Positions 50,808 through 59,873 of a DNA stretch of 64,000 bases are shown piece after piece; positions within the stretch are counted from its first letter, which is position 1, and each line of letters begins with the position of its first letter. The stretch spans positions 119,561 through 183,560 of the forward strand of contig NZ_MJAT01000036.1 in assembly GCF_001742305.1 (NCBI RefSeq), read 5' to 3'. The position numbers and the translations under genes were made by a program. Under the pieces are notes generated by a model. That model searched no databases and was not told the origin of the DNA. It was given only the letters and a program-made list of their open reading frames with translations. This DNA is from Desulfuribacillus stibiiarsenatis (GTDB lineage: Bacteria > Bacillota > Bacilli > Desulfuribacillales > Desulfuribacillaceae).

Positions 50808-51660
50808 TCGAATCACCCCTAATAATCATATTGTCTATCAGTCGTGTTTTTCCAAACTTTACTGCGACTGCAATGACATATTCTTGAGTATCTATAGTAC
50901 TCGCAATATCCCATGTGCCCAAATTTCGAATTTCAATATAGTCAATCTCTGCACCTTCAACATTGTTTATCATATCTTTGATAGTTGAAACTAACATTTT
51001 CGCATTTGTTTGACCTTGCTTTAAAGCTATTAATGCTTTTTTAAAAGATCGATAAATAACGCTGGCGTTTTCTCTTTGTACATCTGTTAAATACACATTG
51101 CGGGAACTCATGGCTAAACCGTTAGCTTCCCGGATAATTGGACATATTCTAATCTTCACTGGAAAGTCCAAATCCCGAATCATTTGTTTAATAATTAGAG
51201 CTTGTTGTATATCTTTCTGACCAAAATACGCCTGGTCTGGTGATACAATATTTAAAAGTTTAGCTACAACCGTAGCTACCCCAGTGAAGTGTCCTGGCCT
51301 AGATTTGCCACACAACCCTTCACTGTATTGATTTACTATTACTTCTGTAAAACGTTTTCCAGGATACATCGTATCCACTGATGGTGAAAAAATATAATCT
51401 ACGCTATCATTTAATAAACTGATGTCCCGTTTTAAATCTCTAGGATATTGCGAGAAATCTTCATTTTCACCAAATTGAGTTGGGTTCACAAATATACTCA
51501 CAATTGTTATATCATTTTCTTTTATAGACTCATTTACCAATGAAATATGACCTTCATGTAAATATCCCATAGTAGGTACAAAACCTATACGTTTCCCAGC
51601 ACATTTTAATTTTGAAACTATATCTCTAACTTCTTGAATTGTATAAAGAATAGGTATCAT
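50800..51660 (-). CDS. panC: Pantothenate synthetase PanC
   Basis: A 286-residue ATP-dependent ligase joining pantoate and beta-alanine. [17 protein letters not shown] carries the ATP HxGH motif, then [36 protein letters not shown] and SSRNVYLT (KMSKS-like). The start ATG 51660 overlaps the panB stop in ATGA, so the pan genes are translationally coupled in the order B-C-D. Confidence 0.97.
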   Translation of the reverse strand: MIPILYTIQEVRDIVSKLKCAGKRIGFVPTMGYLHEGHISLVNESIKENDITIVSIFVNPTQFGENEDFSQYPRDLKRDISLLNDSVDYIFSPSVDTMYPGKRFTEVIVNQYSEGLCGKSRPGHFTGVATVVAKLLNIVSPDQAYFGQKDIQQALIIKQMIRDLDFPVKIRICPIIREANGLAMSSRNVYLTDVQRENASVIYRSFKKALIALKQGQTNAKMLVSTIKDMINNVEGAEIDYIEIRNLGTWDIASTIDTQEYVIAVAVKFGKTRLIDNMIIRGDSIV

Positions 51661-52499
51661 GATTCATTTCTCCCATATAACTGATTCAATACCTCTTGGG
51701 TCATATCAAAGCTATGCTCTTTTAGAGGAAAAAGTCTGTTCTTGACCTCATGAATATATTGTTGAAGGCTATTTTGTATCTCTGTTGAGAGAGAATTATA
51801 TTGCTTTACAAATTTAGGTGATACATTTCCTTGAATGCCGAGCATATCGTGGATTACTAACACCTGACCATCACAATTATTTCCAGCACCGATACCAATC
51901 GTTGGTATATTGATTTGTTCTGTGATAGACTTTGCAAGTTCGAAAGGTACGCATTCCAAAACGATTGCATATGCTCCCGCAGCTTCTAGTTCCTTAGCAT
52001 CCAGTAATAATTTCTTAGCAGCTTCTATATCTTTTCCTTGAACCATATATCCACCATACTGATGAACAGACTGTGGTAATAAACCGATATGCCCCATAAC
52101 AGGAATGCCTGAACTGGTCAAAACACGTACTGTTTCGGATATCTCGGAACCACCTTCCAGTTTCACACTCGCTGCACCCGTAAGTTGCATGATTTTAGCA
52201 GCATTTGCTAAAGTATCCGCTAAACTTATATGATAACTCATAAATGGCATATCAATTACAACTAAAGATCTCTTAACGCCTCTAACAACAGCTTTCCCAT
52301 GGTGAATCATATCTTCAATTGTTACAGGTATCGTAGAATCATATCCAAGAACCACCATTCCTAGCGAATCTCCCACTAGTATTACTTCTATACCTGCTTC
52401 ATCACAAGCTTTCGCTGTTGGATAATCATACGCTGTCAACACGGTAATAGGTTCTTTATTTTTCATATTGCGTATAGTAGCAGTCGTAATTTTTTTCAA
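51657..52499 (-). CDS. panB: 3-methyl-2-oxobutanoate hydroxymethyltransferase PanB
   Basis: A 280-residue TIM-barrel enzyme, first in pantothenate synthesis. VLTAYDYPTAKACDEAGIEVILVGDSLGMV is split by the metal Asp, followed by DMPFMSYHIS, VKLEGGSEI and MGHIGLLPQ. TTG 52499, eight bases after GGGG, gives MKKITTATIRNMK, matching the usual N-terminus; upstream ATG 52517 lacks a ribosome site. The operon's first pan gene, 133 nt after birA with a hairpin between. Confidence 0.95.
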   Translation of the reverse strand: MKKITTATIRNMKNKEPITVLTAYDYPTAKACDEAGIEVILVGDSLGMVVLGYDSTIPVTIEDMIHHGKAVVRGVKRSLVVIDMPFMSYHISLADTLANAAKIMQLTGAASVKLEGGSEISETVRVLTSSGIPVMGHIGLLPQSVHQYGGYMVQGKDIEAAKKLLLDAKELEAAGAYAIVLECVPFELAKSITEQINIPTIGIGAGNNCDGQVLVIHDMLGIQGNVSPKFVKQYNSLSTEIQNSLQQYIHEVKNRLFPLKEHSFDMTQEVLNQLYGRNES

Positions 52500-52537
52500 T
52501 ATATTATCCCCAATCATTGAAAGATTTGCTTTTGGCC

Positions 52538-52575
52538 AAAATAACAAATATAGCCTCCTAGCTACGCTAGAAGGC
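52538..52575 (-). terminator. Hairpin upstream of panB (weak terminator or attenuator)
   Basis: GCCTCCTAGC (52553-52562) and GCTAGAAGGC (52566-52575) pair with one mismatch around TAC; on the minus strand it is followed by TATATTTGTTATTTT. It separates birA from panB. Confidence 0.55.
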
Positions 52576-52680
52576 GATACGACATGGGAAAAGTTATAAT
52601 ATTACAATATCAATAAGTGCAGTTCCCACGGATACCACCTTATGTGACATAGTATATATGGTATGGTCGAATAAATCAAC

Positions 52681-53670
52681 CTATAAAACAATTTCACCAC
52701 TATAGATAACCTGTGTTTCTCCATCTTTCCCGACCAGTGATAATGCACCTTGATCCGTAATACCTAGTAAAGTTCCTTGAATGATACTGGAATGTGTATG
52801 AACTGTAATCTCTTTACCAATTGAATACGCATATTCTTCCCATAAATCTTTAAATGCAGTAAAGCCATTTTCAATAAAAGCCTGGTATGCCCTTTCTAAC
52901 TCCAGTAAGAGATTCGCGAAACAAACCCTTCTATTTACCACAATATCGGTCTCATTTCGAATCGATGTTGGCATATAATGTTGATTTTCTATCATATTAA
53001 GTTCTCCGGCAGTTTGATTAAGATTAATGCCAATTCCAAGAATTGCATAGTGAATGGAGTCTAGATCTGATGACATTTCTACTAAAATCCCACAAACCTT
53101 CTTTTGGTGAATAAGAATATCATTCGGCCATTTAATCTTAGCAGGAACATGATAATGATTTGAAATAAATCTTGCAACAACTGTAGCAAGCATAAGTGTT
53201 ATTTGCGGTGCTCTATTAATAGGAATCTTAGGTCTCGTAATAATCGACATATATATCCCTTTATTCTTCAAAGAAACCCATTGCCGCCCCATTCTTCCTT
53301 TACCTTCTGTTTGCTCCTCTGCTACAATGACAGTCCCTTCTGGCGCATTACTTGATTCAGCTATTTGCTTAGCAATTGTATTGGTTGACCCTAGCGAGAC
53401 ATAATAACAATAATCCCGAGCAAAATCAGTAGTTTTCAGATACCTACTAACTTCTTCCTCAGTTAATACATCAGGGGATTTTTGTATTTGATACCCTTTC
53501 TTGGGGACAGAAAAAATCTCGTAACCCTCTTTCTTTAACTCTTGAATATGTTTCCAAATTGCTGTTCTAGAAAGATTGAAAGTTTTACTAATTTCTTCAC
53601 CTGAAGTAAATATTTGATTGTTCTCTTTTAAAATGGAAAGAATTTTGTATCGCACCGGTTGATTATTCAT
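52681..53670 (-). CDS. birA: Biotin-protein ligase / biotin repressor BirA
   Basis: A 329-residue bifunctional BirA. The N-terminal helix-turn-helix is TSGEEISKTFNLSRTAIWKH. The catalytic domain has EEQTEGKGRMGRQWVS (biotinyl-AMP loop), IKWPNDILIHQKKVCGILVEM and LGIGINLNQ. The C-terminal SH3-like domain ends in VIYSGEIVL. It attaches biotin to carboxylases and represses biotin genes. ATG 53670 follows GGAGATG. Upstream in-frame codons read a low-complexity hydrophobic stretch and are not part of the gene. Confidence 0.95.
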   Translation of the reverse strand: MNNQPVRYKILSILKENNQIFTSGEEISKTFNLSRTAIWKHIQELKKEGYEIFSVPKKGYQIQKSPDVLTEEEVSRYLKTTDFARDYCYYVSLGSTNTIAKQIAESSNAPEGTVIVAEEQTEGKGRMGRQWVSLKNKGIYMSIITRPKIPINRAPQITLMLATVVARFISNHYHVPAKIKWPNDILIHQKKVCGILVEMSSDLDSIHYAILGIGINLNQTAGELNMIENQHYMPTSIRNETDIVVNRRVCFANLLLELERAYQAFIENGFTAFKDLWEEYAYSIGKEITVHTHSSIIQGTLLGITDQGALSLVGKDGETQVIYSGEIVL

Positions 53671-53841
53671 AAGACATCTCCATCTGTAACACCTAATCAC
53701 AATAAATATTTTCTTGCGTAATATGTACAATAGCCCAATGTAAAAAGGAAGGAAGAAAGGAATGCGTAAAATTACTGGAATGTTGATTTTTTTTAGCAAA
53801 CTATATTTTGAATTTAAAAAGCGAAAAAATCTTAGAGAAAT

Positions 53842-54966
53842 TTAATTATAGTACGAATAATACAATTTCTCGTACTGATTCACAATGTATTCTTTGTTAA
53901 ATCGTTCAACACTAGTTACTCTTGCTTGTTGCGATATCCTTTGATGAAGCTCATTTGACTGTAGCAGTCTTATACTGTATTGTGCCATATTTTCGACATC
54001 TCCCACAGGAGCTAAATAACCAGAATAGCCGTGTTCTATTAACTCTGGAATTCCTCCTGTTTGGGATGCTACAACAGGTACTCCACTAGCCATCGCTTCT
54101 AATGCGGCAAGACCAAAACTTTCCTTTTCGGATGGTAGTAGAAAAAGGTCACTCATTGAATAAAGTTCTGGTAAATTTGCGGGATTCTCCAAACAATATA
54201 TATATTCTCCTAGTTGATGCTCGTGAATATATTTAAGTAATGTATCGAAATTCGGTCCTTGACCAACAATCAAAAGTTTGCAGTCCACTGTTGTTTTGAC
54301 ATTTTGAAAAATTTTTAAAACATCTAATGGTCTTTTCACGGAACGTAAATTAGAAACATGAAGAAGAAGCTTTTGGTTTTTGTCTACATAATATGATTTT
54401 AACCTATGGTTAACCTTAGAAGGTGTGAACAAATTTACATCTATAAAGTTATAAATTGTTCGTATGCAATTTAATTGAAATAACATCTTCGCTTCTTTTG
54501 CTAATGCATTAGAAACAGCTGTTATCGCATCACAAGATTTTAAAGCGAACGATAACAGTGGGAATATACGTTTATCATAGCCCATAACAGAAATATCGGT
54601 CCCATGTAAGGTAACGAAAATCTTTACCTGTTTCTTCTCCTTAACCATTTGCTTTGCCAAATAAGCACAACTTAAGTGAGGGACCGCATAATGAACATGT
54701 ATAACATCTAGATTGTATTCTAATATTGCTTCTGCAATGATACAAGCAAGAGAGTGTTCATAGGGTGGATATTTAAATAGTGAATATTGATTCACTGTTA
54801 CTTTTTGAAACGTAATGTTGTCCATAGGATATTCTAATAATCGAAAAGGCATATCTGAAGAAATAAAATGCACTTTATGTCCCTTCTCTGCCATTGCTTT
54901 TCCGATTTCAGTTGCAACAACGCCCGAACCACCAATGGTCGGATAACATACGATGCCAATATTCAA
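53842..54966 (-). CDS. bshA: N-acetyl-alpha-D-glucosaminyl L-malate synthase BshA
   Basis: A 374-residue GT4 glycosyltransferase. [49 protein letters not shown] and [29 protein letters not shown] match BshA, which makes GlcNAc-malate, the first step to bacillithiol. Presence of bshA indicates bacillithiol as the low-molecular-weight thiol, a Bacillales-type trait. TTG 54966 follows GGATGTGA. The order birA-bshA-dapB-ypjD follows B. subtilis but cca, bshB1 and mgsA are missing here. A 171-base gap to birA holds nothing clear. Confidence 0.93.
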   Translation of the reverse strand: MNIGIVCYPTIGGSGVVATEIGKAMAEKGHKVHFISSDMPFRLLEYPMDNITFQKVTVNQYSLFKYPPYEHSLACIIAEAILEYNLDVIHVHYAVPHLSCAYLAKQMVKEKKQVKIFVTLHGTDISVMGYDKRIFPLLSFALKSCDAITAVSNALAKEAKMLFQLNCIRTIYNFIDVNLFTPSKVNHRLKSYYVDKNQKLLLHVSNLRSVKRPLDVLKIFQNVKTTVDCKLLIVGQGPNFDTLLKYIHEHQLGEYIYCLENPANLPELYSMSDLFLLPSEKESFGLAALEAMASGVPVVASQTGGIPELIEHGYSGYLAPVGDVENMAQYSIRLLQSNELHQRISQQARVTSVERFNKEYIVNQYEKLYYSYYN

Positions 54967-54987
54967 TCTATCACATCCATTTTCAAC

Positions 54988-55788
54988 CTAGTCGATAAGA
55001 TTTTCTAAACCATAGATTGCTCCCACAAAGTCCTTAACCTTCTTTACAGCTAAGTTTACTCCTGGCATGAACGATTCACGATGAATACTATCGTGCTTAA
55101 TCGATAGAACCTGCCCTTGAGAACCAAAAATAACTTCTTGATGAGCAACAAATCCTGGTAATCTAACACTATGTATTCGAAAACCATCGTACTCCCCACC
55201 ACGAGAACCTGGGATTTTTTCGTACTCATTTTCTAATCCTTGTTTAATTGATTTTCTTTGCGCTTTAATCATTTCAGCAGTTTTTAATGCAGTGCCTGAT
55301 GGCGCGTCTATTTTTTGATCATGGTGTAATTCTATAATTTCTACATGTGGCATATATTTAGCTGCTTGTTCAGCGAAACGCATCATTAGTATCGCACCAA
55401 TCGCAAAATTTGGTGCAAATATACCACCTAACTCACGCTCTTTTAGCAAACGATCAAATTCTTTAATTTCTTCTAACTGTAGTCCTGTCGTTCCTACAAC
55501 TGGATATACACCATATTGAATAGCTGTTTTAATATTATGATGAACAGCTTGTGGATTTGTAAAATCAATTAATACGTCAGCATGACAACGCATTAAAGAT
55601 TGCTCTATGTTATTTTCAAAATTGATGCCTACAGTGTCCATACCAAGAACTAACCCAACATCAATAGCATCCATCTTTAAATCTATTGCTGCTACTAGCT
55701 CTAATTCTGGATCATTAATGACCATTTTTAATACTTCTTGTCCCATTTTTCCATTAGCACCTGATACGGCCACTTTGATTTTACTCAT
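54988..55788 (-). CDS. dapB: 4-hydroxy-tetrahydrodipicolinate reductase DapB
   Basis: A 266-residue enzyme of lysine and dipicolinate precursor synthesis. VAVSGANGKMGQEVLKM binds the nicotinamide cofactor, VVGTTGL and FAPNFAIGAILMMRF follow, EIIELHHDQKIDAPSGTALKTA is the catalytic and substrate block (HHxxKxDAPSGTA). Its product also feeds spore dipicolinate. AAGGGGTG precedes ATG 55788. Confidence 0.97.
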   Translation of the reverse strand: MSKIKVAVSGANGKMGQEVLKMVINDPELELVAAIDLKMDAIDVGLVLGMDTVGINFENNIEQSLMRCHADVLIDFTNPQAVHHNIKTAIQYGVYPVVGTTGLQLEEIKEFDRLLKERELGGIFAPNFAIGAILMMRFAEQAAKYMPHVEIIELHHDQKIDAPSGTALKTAEMIKAQRKSIKQGLENEYEKIPGSRGGEYDGFRIHSVRLPGFVAHQEVIFGSQGQVLSIKHDSIHRESFMPGVNLAVKKVKDFVGAIYGLENLID

Positions 55789-55844
55789 TCTTACACCCCT
55801 TATGATTTATCAAATAGTATTTTATCATAATTCATCGCTAAGGA

Positions 55845-56171
55845 CTATTTTTTTGTCCAACGATCTTTATCTCGAGTCTTGTATTTCTCCATCACTTGAT
55901 CATGGGCTGTTTGCAAATCGATTCCTAATCGATTTGCCATACAAATCATGACAAATAGTAAATCCCCAAGTTCCATTTCTATAGAACCATTTTCTTCTGA
56001 CGTTTTTTTCGGTTTCTGACCATAGATGTGGTTCACTTCTCTTGCTAATTCACCTAATTCTTCACTCATACGTACTACTAATGTCATTGGCGTAAAATAA
56101 CCTTCAACATATTGACCTATGTACTGATCTACTTCTTCTTGTAAATCTGCCATTGTTTTATGTTGTTTCAA
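55845..56171 (-). CDS. ypjD: MazG-like nucleotide pyrophosphohydrolase (YpjD)
   Basis: A 108-residue MazG-family protein. RMSEELGELAREVNH and IEMELGDLLFVMICMANRLGID supply the four acidic residues of the EExxE...ExxD motif. It likely hydrolyses non-canonical or excess nucleoside triphosphates. TTG 56171 follows GGAAGGAG; upstream frame codons lie inside repeat copy D and are not coding. It directly precedes dapB, as ypjD does in B. subtilis. Confidence 0.9.
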   Translation of the reverse strand: MKQHKTMADLQEEVDQYIGQYVEGYFTPMTLVVRMSEELGELAREVNHIYGQKPKKTSEENGSIEMELGDLLFVMICMANRLGIDLQTAHDQVMEKYKTRDKDRWTKK

Positions 56172-56202
56172 TGTATTTCTCCTTCCATATGCTACTCTTA
56201 AC

Positions 56203-56292
56203 AACTTGGCATTCGCCAAGCTTTGGCGAAGATAATGCCTTAGTTGCACTTATACTATCTACATTTAATAACTGATACTTTCTGATAGTATA
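56203..56292 (+). repeat. Palindromic intergenic repeat, copy D
   Basis: AACTTGGCATTCGCCAAG then CTTTGGCGAAGATAATGCC and TTAGTT. GGCAT/ATGCC plus TTCGCCAA/TTGGCGAA form the long stem; CTTGGC/GCCAAG is the competing short stem. The AT-rich hairpin TATACTATC/GATAGTATA follows (56251-56292). Upstream of ypjD, in tandem with copy E. Confidence 0.78.
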
Positions 56293-56297
56293 AATAA

Positions 56298-56344
56298 AAC
56301 TTGGCATACACTTAATCCTATAGACGGAGGTGTATGCCTTAGCT
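56298..56344 (+). repeat. Palindromic intergenic repeat, copy E
   Basis: AACTTGGCATACAC then TTAATCCTATAGACGGAG and GTGTATGCCTTAGCT. The long stem is a perfect nine-pair GGCATACAC/GTGTATGCC; the short competing stem is lost. It starts 95 bases after copy D, giving a tandem pair upstream of ypjD. Confidence 0.72.
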
Positions 56345-56418
56345 GCCATGACGAAAAATCACTGTTTTATAAAAATTCTAATAACGTTAAAGAAAAACCA
56401 GCTTTTGCCAAGCTCCGA

Positions 56419-57402
56419 TTACCCGTATTGTGGGGCTACTGTTTTTTTCTTATGTAAGTACTTTTCACATGACATTGCTGCAATTGCTCCATCAGCTGCC
56501 GCAACAACTGCTTGCTTTACCGGTGGTTTTCTTATATCTCCTCCAGCAAAGATACCTGGAATATTCGTCTCCATAAATTCGTTTACACGGATATAACCAT
56601 CTTCTGTTGTTTCCACTATGCCATTTAAAAACTCAGTATTCGGTTGGTTACCTGAAAGGTAAATAAACACACCATTAACAGATACTTCTTCCCCGTTTTC
56701 TAAGATAATGCTTTCTACACTATCACTGCCCTTTATTTCTTTTACCTTAGTATTCAATCTTACATCATACTTATCATTATTAGGTATAGATTCTTGGTCA
56801 ATATTACCCGTTACTACTTTTCCAGGAATTAACACATACATTTTACTCGCAAATTTGCTTAACACCATAACTTCCTCTATAGCTTCCTCATTGTCTCCAA
56901 TTACAGCAACTGTTTTATCTTTATAGAAAGATGCATCACAGGTAGCACAATAGCTTACCCCTCTGCCTAAGAATTCGTCTTCACCTGTTATCTTATTCTT
57001 CCTTCCACCTCGTGCACCAACTGCTATAAAGATTGATTTCGCTTGAAGGATACCATCCGTTGTAAATATGGTTTTACTATCATCATTTGACATTATACCT
57101 TGAACATGTGTAACCACAAAGTTTGCACCAAAGTTCGCCGCCTGATTACGTAACTTGTCTAATAATTCTTGACCTGCCACTTCATCAATCTGCCCAGGAT
57201 AGTTCGCAATCTTGTGTGTAATTGCAAGTGCTCCAGTACCAGGAGCTTTATCTAAAACAATTGTTTTGGCTTTGCCGCGTGACGCGTAGATAGCAGCTGT
57301 TGCACCAGCAGGACCACTTCCAATAATCGCTATATCATATACTCCATCTTGAATGATTTCAGCTTTTTTCTTACCGTCATGTATAAATATGTTCTGTTCC
57401 AA
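56419..57402 (-). CDS. TrxB-like flavoprotein disulfide reductase
   Basis: A 327-residue protein of the thioredoxin-reductase fold. FAD motif AIIGSGPAGATAAIYASR, redox CATC in SYCATCDASFYKD, and FAGGDIRKPPVKQAVVAAADGAIAA are present. The nucleotide-binding half differs: GGGDSA is GDNEEA, and HRRxxxRA, which binds NADPH, is VLIPGKVVTG. It may use another electron donor, as in ferredoxin/flavin-type reductases; this is inference. It starts 22 bases after the CstR-like gene and probably shares its operon. Confidence 0.85.
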   Translation of the reverse strand: MEQNIFIHDGKKKAEIIQDGVYDIAIIGSGPAGATAAIYASRGKAKTIVLDKAPGTGALAITHKIANYPGQIDEVAGQELLDKLRNQAANFGANFVVTHVQGIMSNDDSKTIFTTDGILQAKSIFIAVGARGGRKNKITGEDEFLGRGVSYCATCDASFYKDKTVAVIGDNEEAIEEVMVLSKFASKMYVLIPGKVVTGNIDQESIPNNDKYDVRLNTKVKEIKGSDSVESIILENGEEVSVNGVFIYLSGNQPNTEFLNGIVETTEDGYIRVNEFMETNIPGIFAGGDIRKPPVKQAVVAAADGAIAAMSCEKYLHKKKTVAPQYG

Positions 57403-57424
57403 ATTTAAACCTCCTTCATATCTA

Positions 57425-57688
57425 TTATCTGCTTTTTATTAGTAACTCAATTGCTTGTTGCATTGTATCTTTAATATCATTACCTTGTTCAATATCTTGT
57501 AACACACAATACTCTATATTCTCAGCAACAATATTGACAATTAATTTATCAGTAGCAGAACGAATAGCAGATAATTGGTGAATCACTTCCTTACAGGATC
57601 GTCCCTCTTCCATCATTTTATGAATACCTTTTGCTTGTCCCTCAATTCTTTTAATCCGATTCATTAGTTTGCTATCATAGTTATTCAG
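57425..57688 (-). CDS. CsoR-family repressor, CstR-like (persulfide-sensing type)
   Basis: An 87-residue CsoR/FrmR-family protein if started at CTG 57688 (MNNYDSKLMNRIKRIEGQ), seven bases after AGGGG; a non-ATG start, so uncertain. An ATG at 57664 lacks a ribosome site. The helix Cys is in EEGRSCKEVIHQL and the second in AENIEYCV. CsoR copper sensors have Cys-His-Cys, but here the His place is Asn, as in CstR, which reacts with persulfide at two cysteines. An operator lies between the promoter and the start. Expected to control itself and the TrxB-like gene. Confidence 0.78.
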   Translation of the reverse strand: MNNYDSKLMNRIKRIEGQAKGIHKMMEEGRSCKEVIHQLSAIRSATDKLIVNIVAENIEYCVLQDIEQGNDIKDTMQQAIELLIKSR

Positions 57689-57700
57689 ACCGGCACCCCT

Positions 57701-57716
57701 ATACCCCAAAGGGTAT
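57701..57716. promoter_or_regulatory. CsoR/CstR-type operator
   Basis: ATACCCCAAAGGGTAT: perfect 6-bp arms ATACCC/GGGTAT with a CAAA centre, the form bound by CsoR-family repressors. It lies 9 bases downstream of the -10 of the same promoter. Confidence 0.75.
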
Positions 57717-57725
57717 TTATAAAAA

Positions 57726-57754
57726 ATCTTATCACGATATGAATGATTATGCAA
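57726..57754 (-). promoter_or_regulatory. Promoter of the CstR-like/TrxB-like operon
   Basis: On the minus strand TTGCAT (57754-57749), 17 bases, TAAGAT (57731-57726). Transcription would begin just upstream of or inside the operator. Confidence 0.65.
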
Positions 57755-57826
57755 TAAAACGAGTTTGATATTTTCTTAGAAAAGAGCAATAATATTGGAT
57801 ATATAAGTTGTTAAAGGAGTAGGAAA

Positions 57827-58654
57827 ATGCATCACATACATAAATTTATCATGATTATGATTGGTTCTTTAATCTTTTCTATTGGTCTAAATGCATTTAC
57901 GATTGCAAACAGCTTAGCAGAGGGCGGATTCACAGGAATTGCAATTTTATTACATTACCTTTTTCAGCTGCCAACGGGATGGATGATTTTGTTATTAAAC
58001 ATTCCACTCTTTTTTATAGCTTACCGTATTTTCGGCAAACATTTTATATACTATACGTTGTTAGGAACTGTTTCTGTATCTGTGTTTATTGAATTGACGA
58101 AAACCATACAAGTTCCTACTGACGATTTATTATTGGCTTCATTATATGCTGGGGTTACTACGGGTATTGGTTTGGGAATTATATTTCGTTATGGAGGTAC
58201 AACCGCAGGAGCAGATATTATTGCACGCCTCATGCATAAGTATTTTGGTACTAGCCTAGGAAAATCAATTTTTGTTATGGATATTTTAGTGATAGCTATT
58301 TCTGGGTTGTTCCTTGGTCATAGAATTGCTATGTATTCCCTAGTAGGACTTTTCATCACTAGTAGGGTCATTGATTTTGTACAAGAAGGGGCTTATAGCG
58401 CAAAAGCGCTATATATAATATCTGAATTCCCTCATAAAATCATACCTGTGATCTCAAATGATATGGGACGAGGATGTACGATTTTAAATGGTAAAGGCGC
58501 ATATACAGGTAATCAAAAAGAGGTATTACTATGCGTTGTTAACAGATCGGAAATCGTTCGTATTAAAAATATAATTCAACAAATTGATAATCGTGCATTT
58601 GTTATAGTGTATGACGTTCGCGAAGTATTAGGAGAAGGTTTTTCTATTCACTAA
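57827..58654 (+). CDS. ypjC: YitT family membrane protein (YpjC)
   Basis: A 275-residue YitT-family protein. The membrane part (residues about 5-175) has five or six hydrophobic segments with the family stretch ANSLAEGGFTGIAILLHY and RYGGTTAGADIIARL. The C-terminal DUF2179 domain includes GRGCTILNGKGAYTG and AFVIVYDVREVLGEGF. Function is unknown. In B. subtilis ypjC lies next to ypjB and ypjD, as here. AAGGAG precedes ATG 57827, and it is divergent from the CstR-like gene. Confidence 0.87.
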   Translation: MHHIHKFIMIMIGSLIFSIGLNAFTIANSLAEGGFTGIAILLHYLFQLPTGWMILLLNIPLFFIAYRIFGKHFIYYTLLGTVSVSVFIELTKTIQVPTDDLLLASLYAGVTTGIGLGIIFRYGGTTAGADIIARLMHKYFGTSLGKSIFVMDILVIAISGLFLGHRIAMYSLVGLFITSRVIDFVQEGAYSAKALYIISEFPHKIIPVISNDMGRGCTILNGKGAYTGNQKEVLLCVVNRSEIVRIKNIIQQIDNRAFVIVYDVREVLGEGFSIH

Positions 58655-58670
58655 CAACCTCAAAATAAGT

Positions 58671-58712
58671 AAAAACTCAGAAGCTAATTTACCTTTCTGA
58701 GTCTTTATTATT
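58671..58712. terminator. Bidirectional terminator between ypjC and the diguanylate cyclase gene
   Basis: ACTCAGAA (58675-58682) and TTCTGAGT (58695-58702) pair perfectly, preceded by AAAA and followed by CTTTATTATTT. It overlaps the 3' end of the minus-strand gene. Confidence 0.82.
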
Positions 58713-59798
58713 TGCATTGATTGAGCTAACCACTTTATTCTTCCCAGTTTTTTTAGCCTCGTACATGTACATATCTGCTATCTTTGTAAGAGTTTCTTTA
58801 TTTCCCGCATCCTCTGGGAAGGCTGCAATACCTATGCTCACAGTAACTGATAAATCAGATAGACTTTTAAATCGCACATTTGATATCTCTTCCCTAATAA
58901 ATTTAGAAAAATTATGTGCCTTTTGCAATGATGTATTAGGCATGATAATTATCATTTCTTCACCGCCATATCGTGCAGCTACATAATTCGTACCCATTAC
59001 ACTATTGACGATTGTTGATCCTATGGAACGTAATACATCATCTCCGAATTGATGTCCGTATGTATCATTAATTTGTTTGAAGTTATCTACATCAATGAAG
59101 GCGATGCATAATTCTGTATTATTTTTTCTTGCTATTTCTACTTCAATCATAAATCTTTCATGGGCATGTGTTTGATTATATAACCTTGTTAAGCTATCAG
59201 TCACGACTAACTCCTGAATATGAAACGCGTATTCTGTAAGTTGTCGGTTTGCTTCATTTACTTCGCGTATCAGTTGTTCTTTTTGCTCGCTTTGATCGCG
59301 GTACTCTCTTTCTAATTTAACAAAAAAGATAATAGGAGCAGAAATACCAATTAAATAAAATACATTAATAATCCAATGATTAAACGTAAAAATATGTGGA
59401 TCATGGAGATAACTGCTAATTGCATAGCTTATGGATATAAGCACGCCACCTAATATAGCTGCAACAGAAGAAAGAACAAACGCCATTTGGGCGATGATTA
59501 TAAAGAAAATGCTAAATAAATTTGTTTCTAAAGTTCCATAATGAATAATTGCTATCGATACTAATACAATCTCGATGATGAATATAGTCCACCAGCGAAC
59601 CATATCTGATTTTCTATTTTCTTTTACCCCCAAAAAAATATACAAGGATAATAAGATAAGTAAAAATAATGATAGATGATCCGTTAAACTCGGCTTATGA
59701 GTAGACAACATACCAGCAATCGGTAAAATCATAATAAACCCTAGCTGCGTCAGCAAGATGATGTTCTTGATGGAGTTGATTTTCTTGTCAAAATGCAT
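58689..59798 (-). CDS. Membrane diguanylate cyclase (GGDEF)
   Basis: A 369-residue protein. Six hydrophobic segments fill about residues 12-170, a short coiled coil follows (residues about 175-205), and the GGDEF domain is at 210-365. The active motif is RYGGEEMIIIMP (GGEEM); DSLTRLYNQTHAHE and FIDVDNFKQINDTYGHQFGDDVLR are the other blocks. There is no RxxD inhibitory site five residues before it. It should make cyclic di-GMP in response to a membrane signal. ATG 59798 follows GGGAG. Confidence 0.9.
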   Translation of the reverse strand: MHFDKKINSIKNIILLTQLGFIMILPIAGMLSTHKPSLTDHLSLFLLILLSLYIFLGVKENRKSDMVRWWTIFIIEIVLVSIAIIHYGTLETNLFSIFFIIIAQMAFVLSSVAAILGGVLISISYAISSYLHDPHIFTFNHWIINVFYLIGISAPIIFFVKLEREYRDQSEQKEQLIREVNEANRQLTEYAFHIQELVVTDSLTRLYNQTHAHERFMIEVEIARKNNTELCIAFIDVDNFKQINDTYGHQFGDDVLRSIGSTIVNSVMGTNYVAARYGGEEMIIIMPNTSLQKAHNFSKFIREEISNVRFKSLSDLSVTVSIGIAAFPEDAGNKETLTKIADMYMYEAKKTGKNKVVSSINANNKDSER

Positions 59799-59873
59799 TC
59801 TCTCTACTCCCTGTTTAACAAAATCAATAGTTAATATAAACAACATATTTTAGTATATACTAAATATCATACA

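Noticed and set aside
52625..52642. AAGGTGGTATCCGTGG on the minus strand looks like the T-box antiterminator sequence ahead of panB
   Set aside because: It differs from AGGGTGGNACCGCG at several places, only about 130 bases are available between birA and panB, and no stem I with specifier loop was visible.
53671..53799. N-terminal extension of BirA by 43 residues
   Set aside because: Its start lacks a ribosome site, the residues are hydrophobic and low in complexity, and ATG 53670 gives the family N-terminus.
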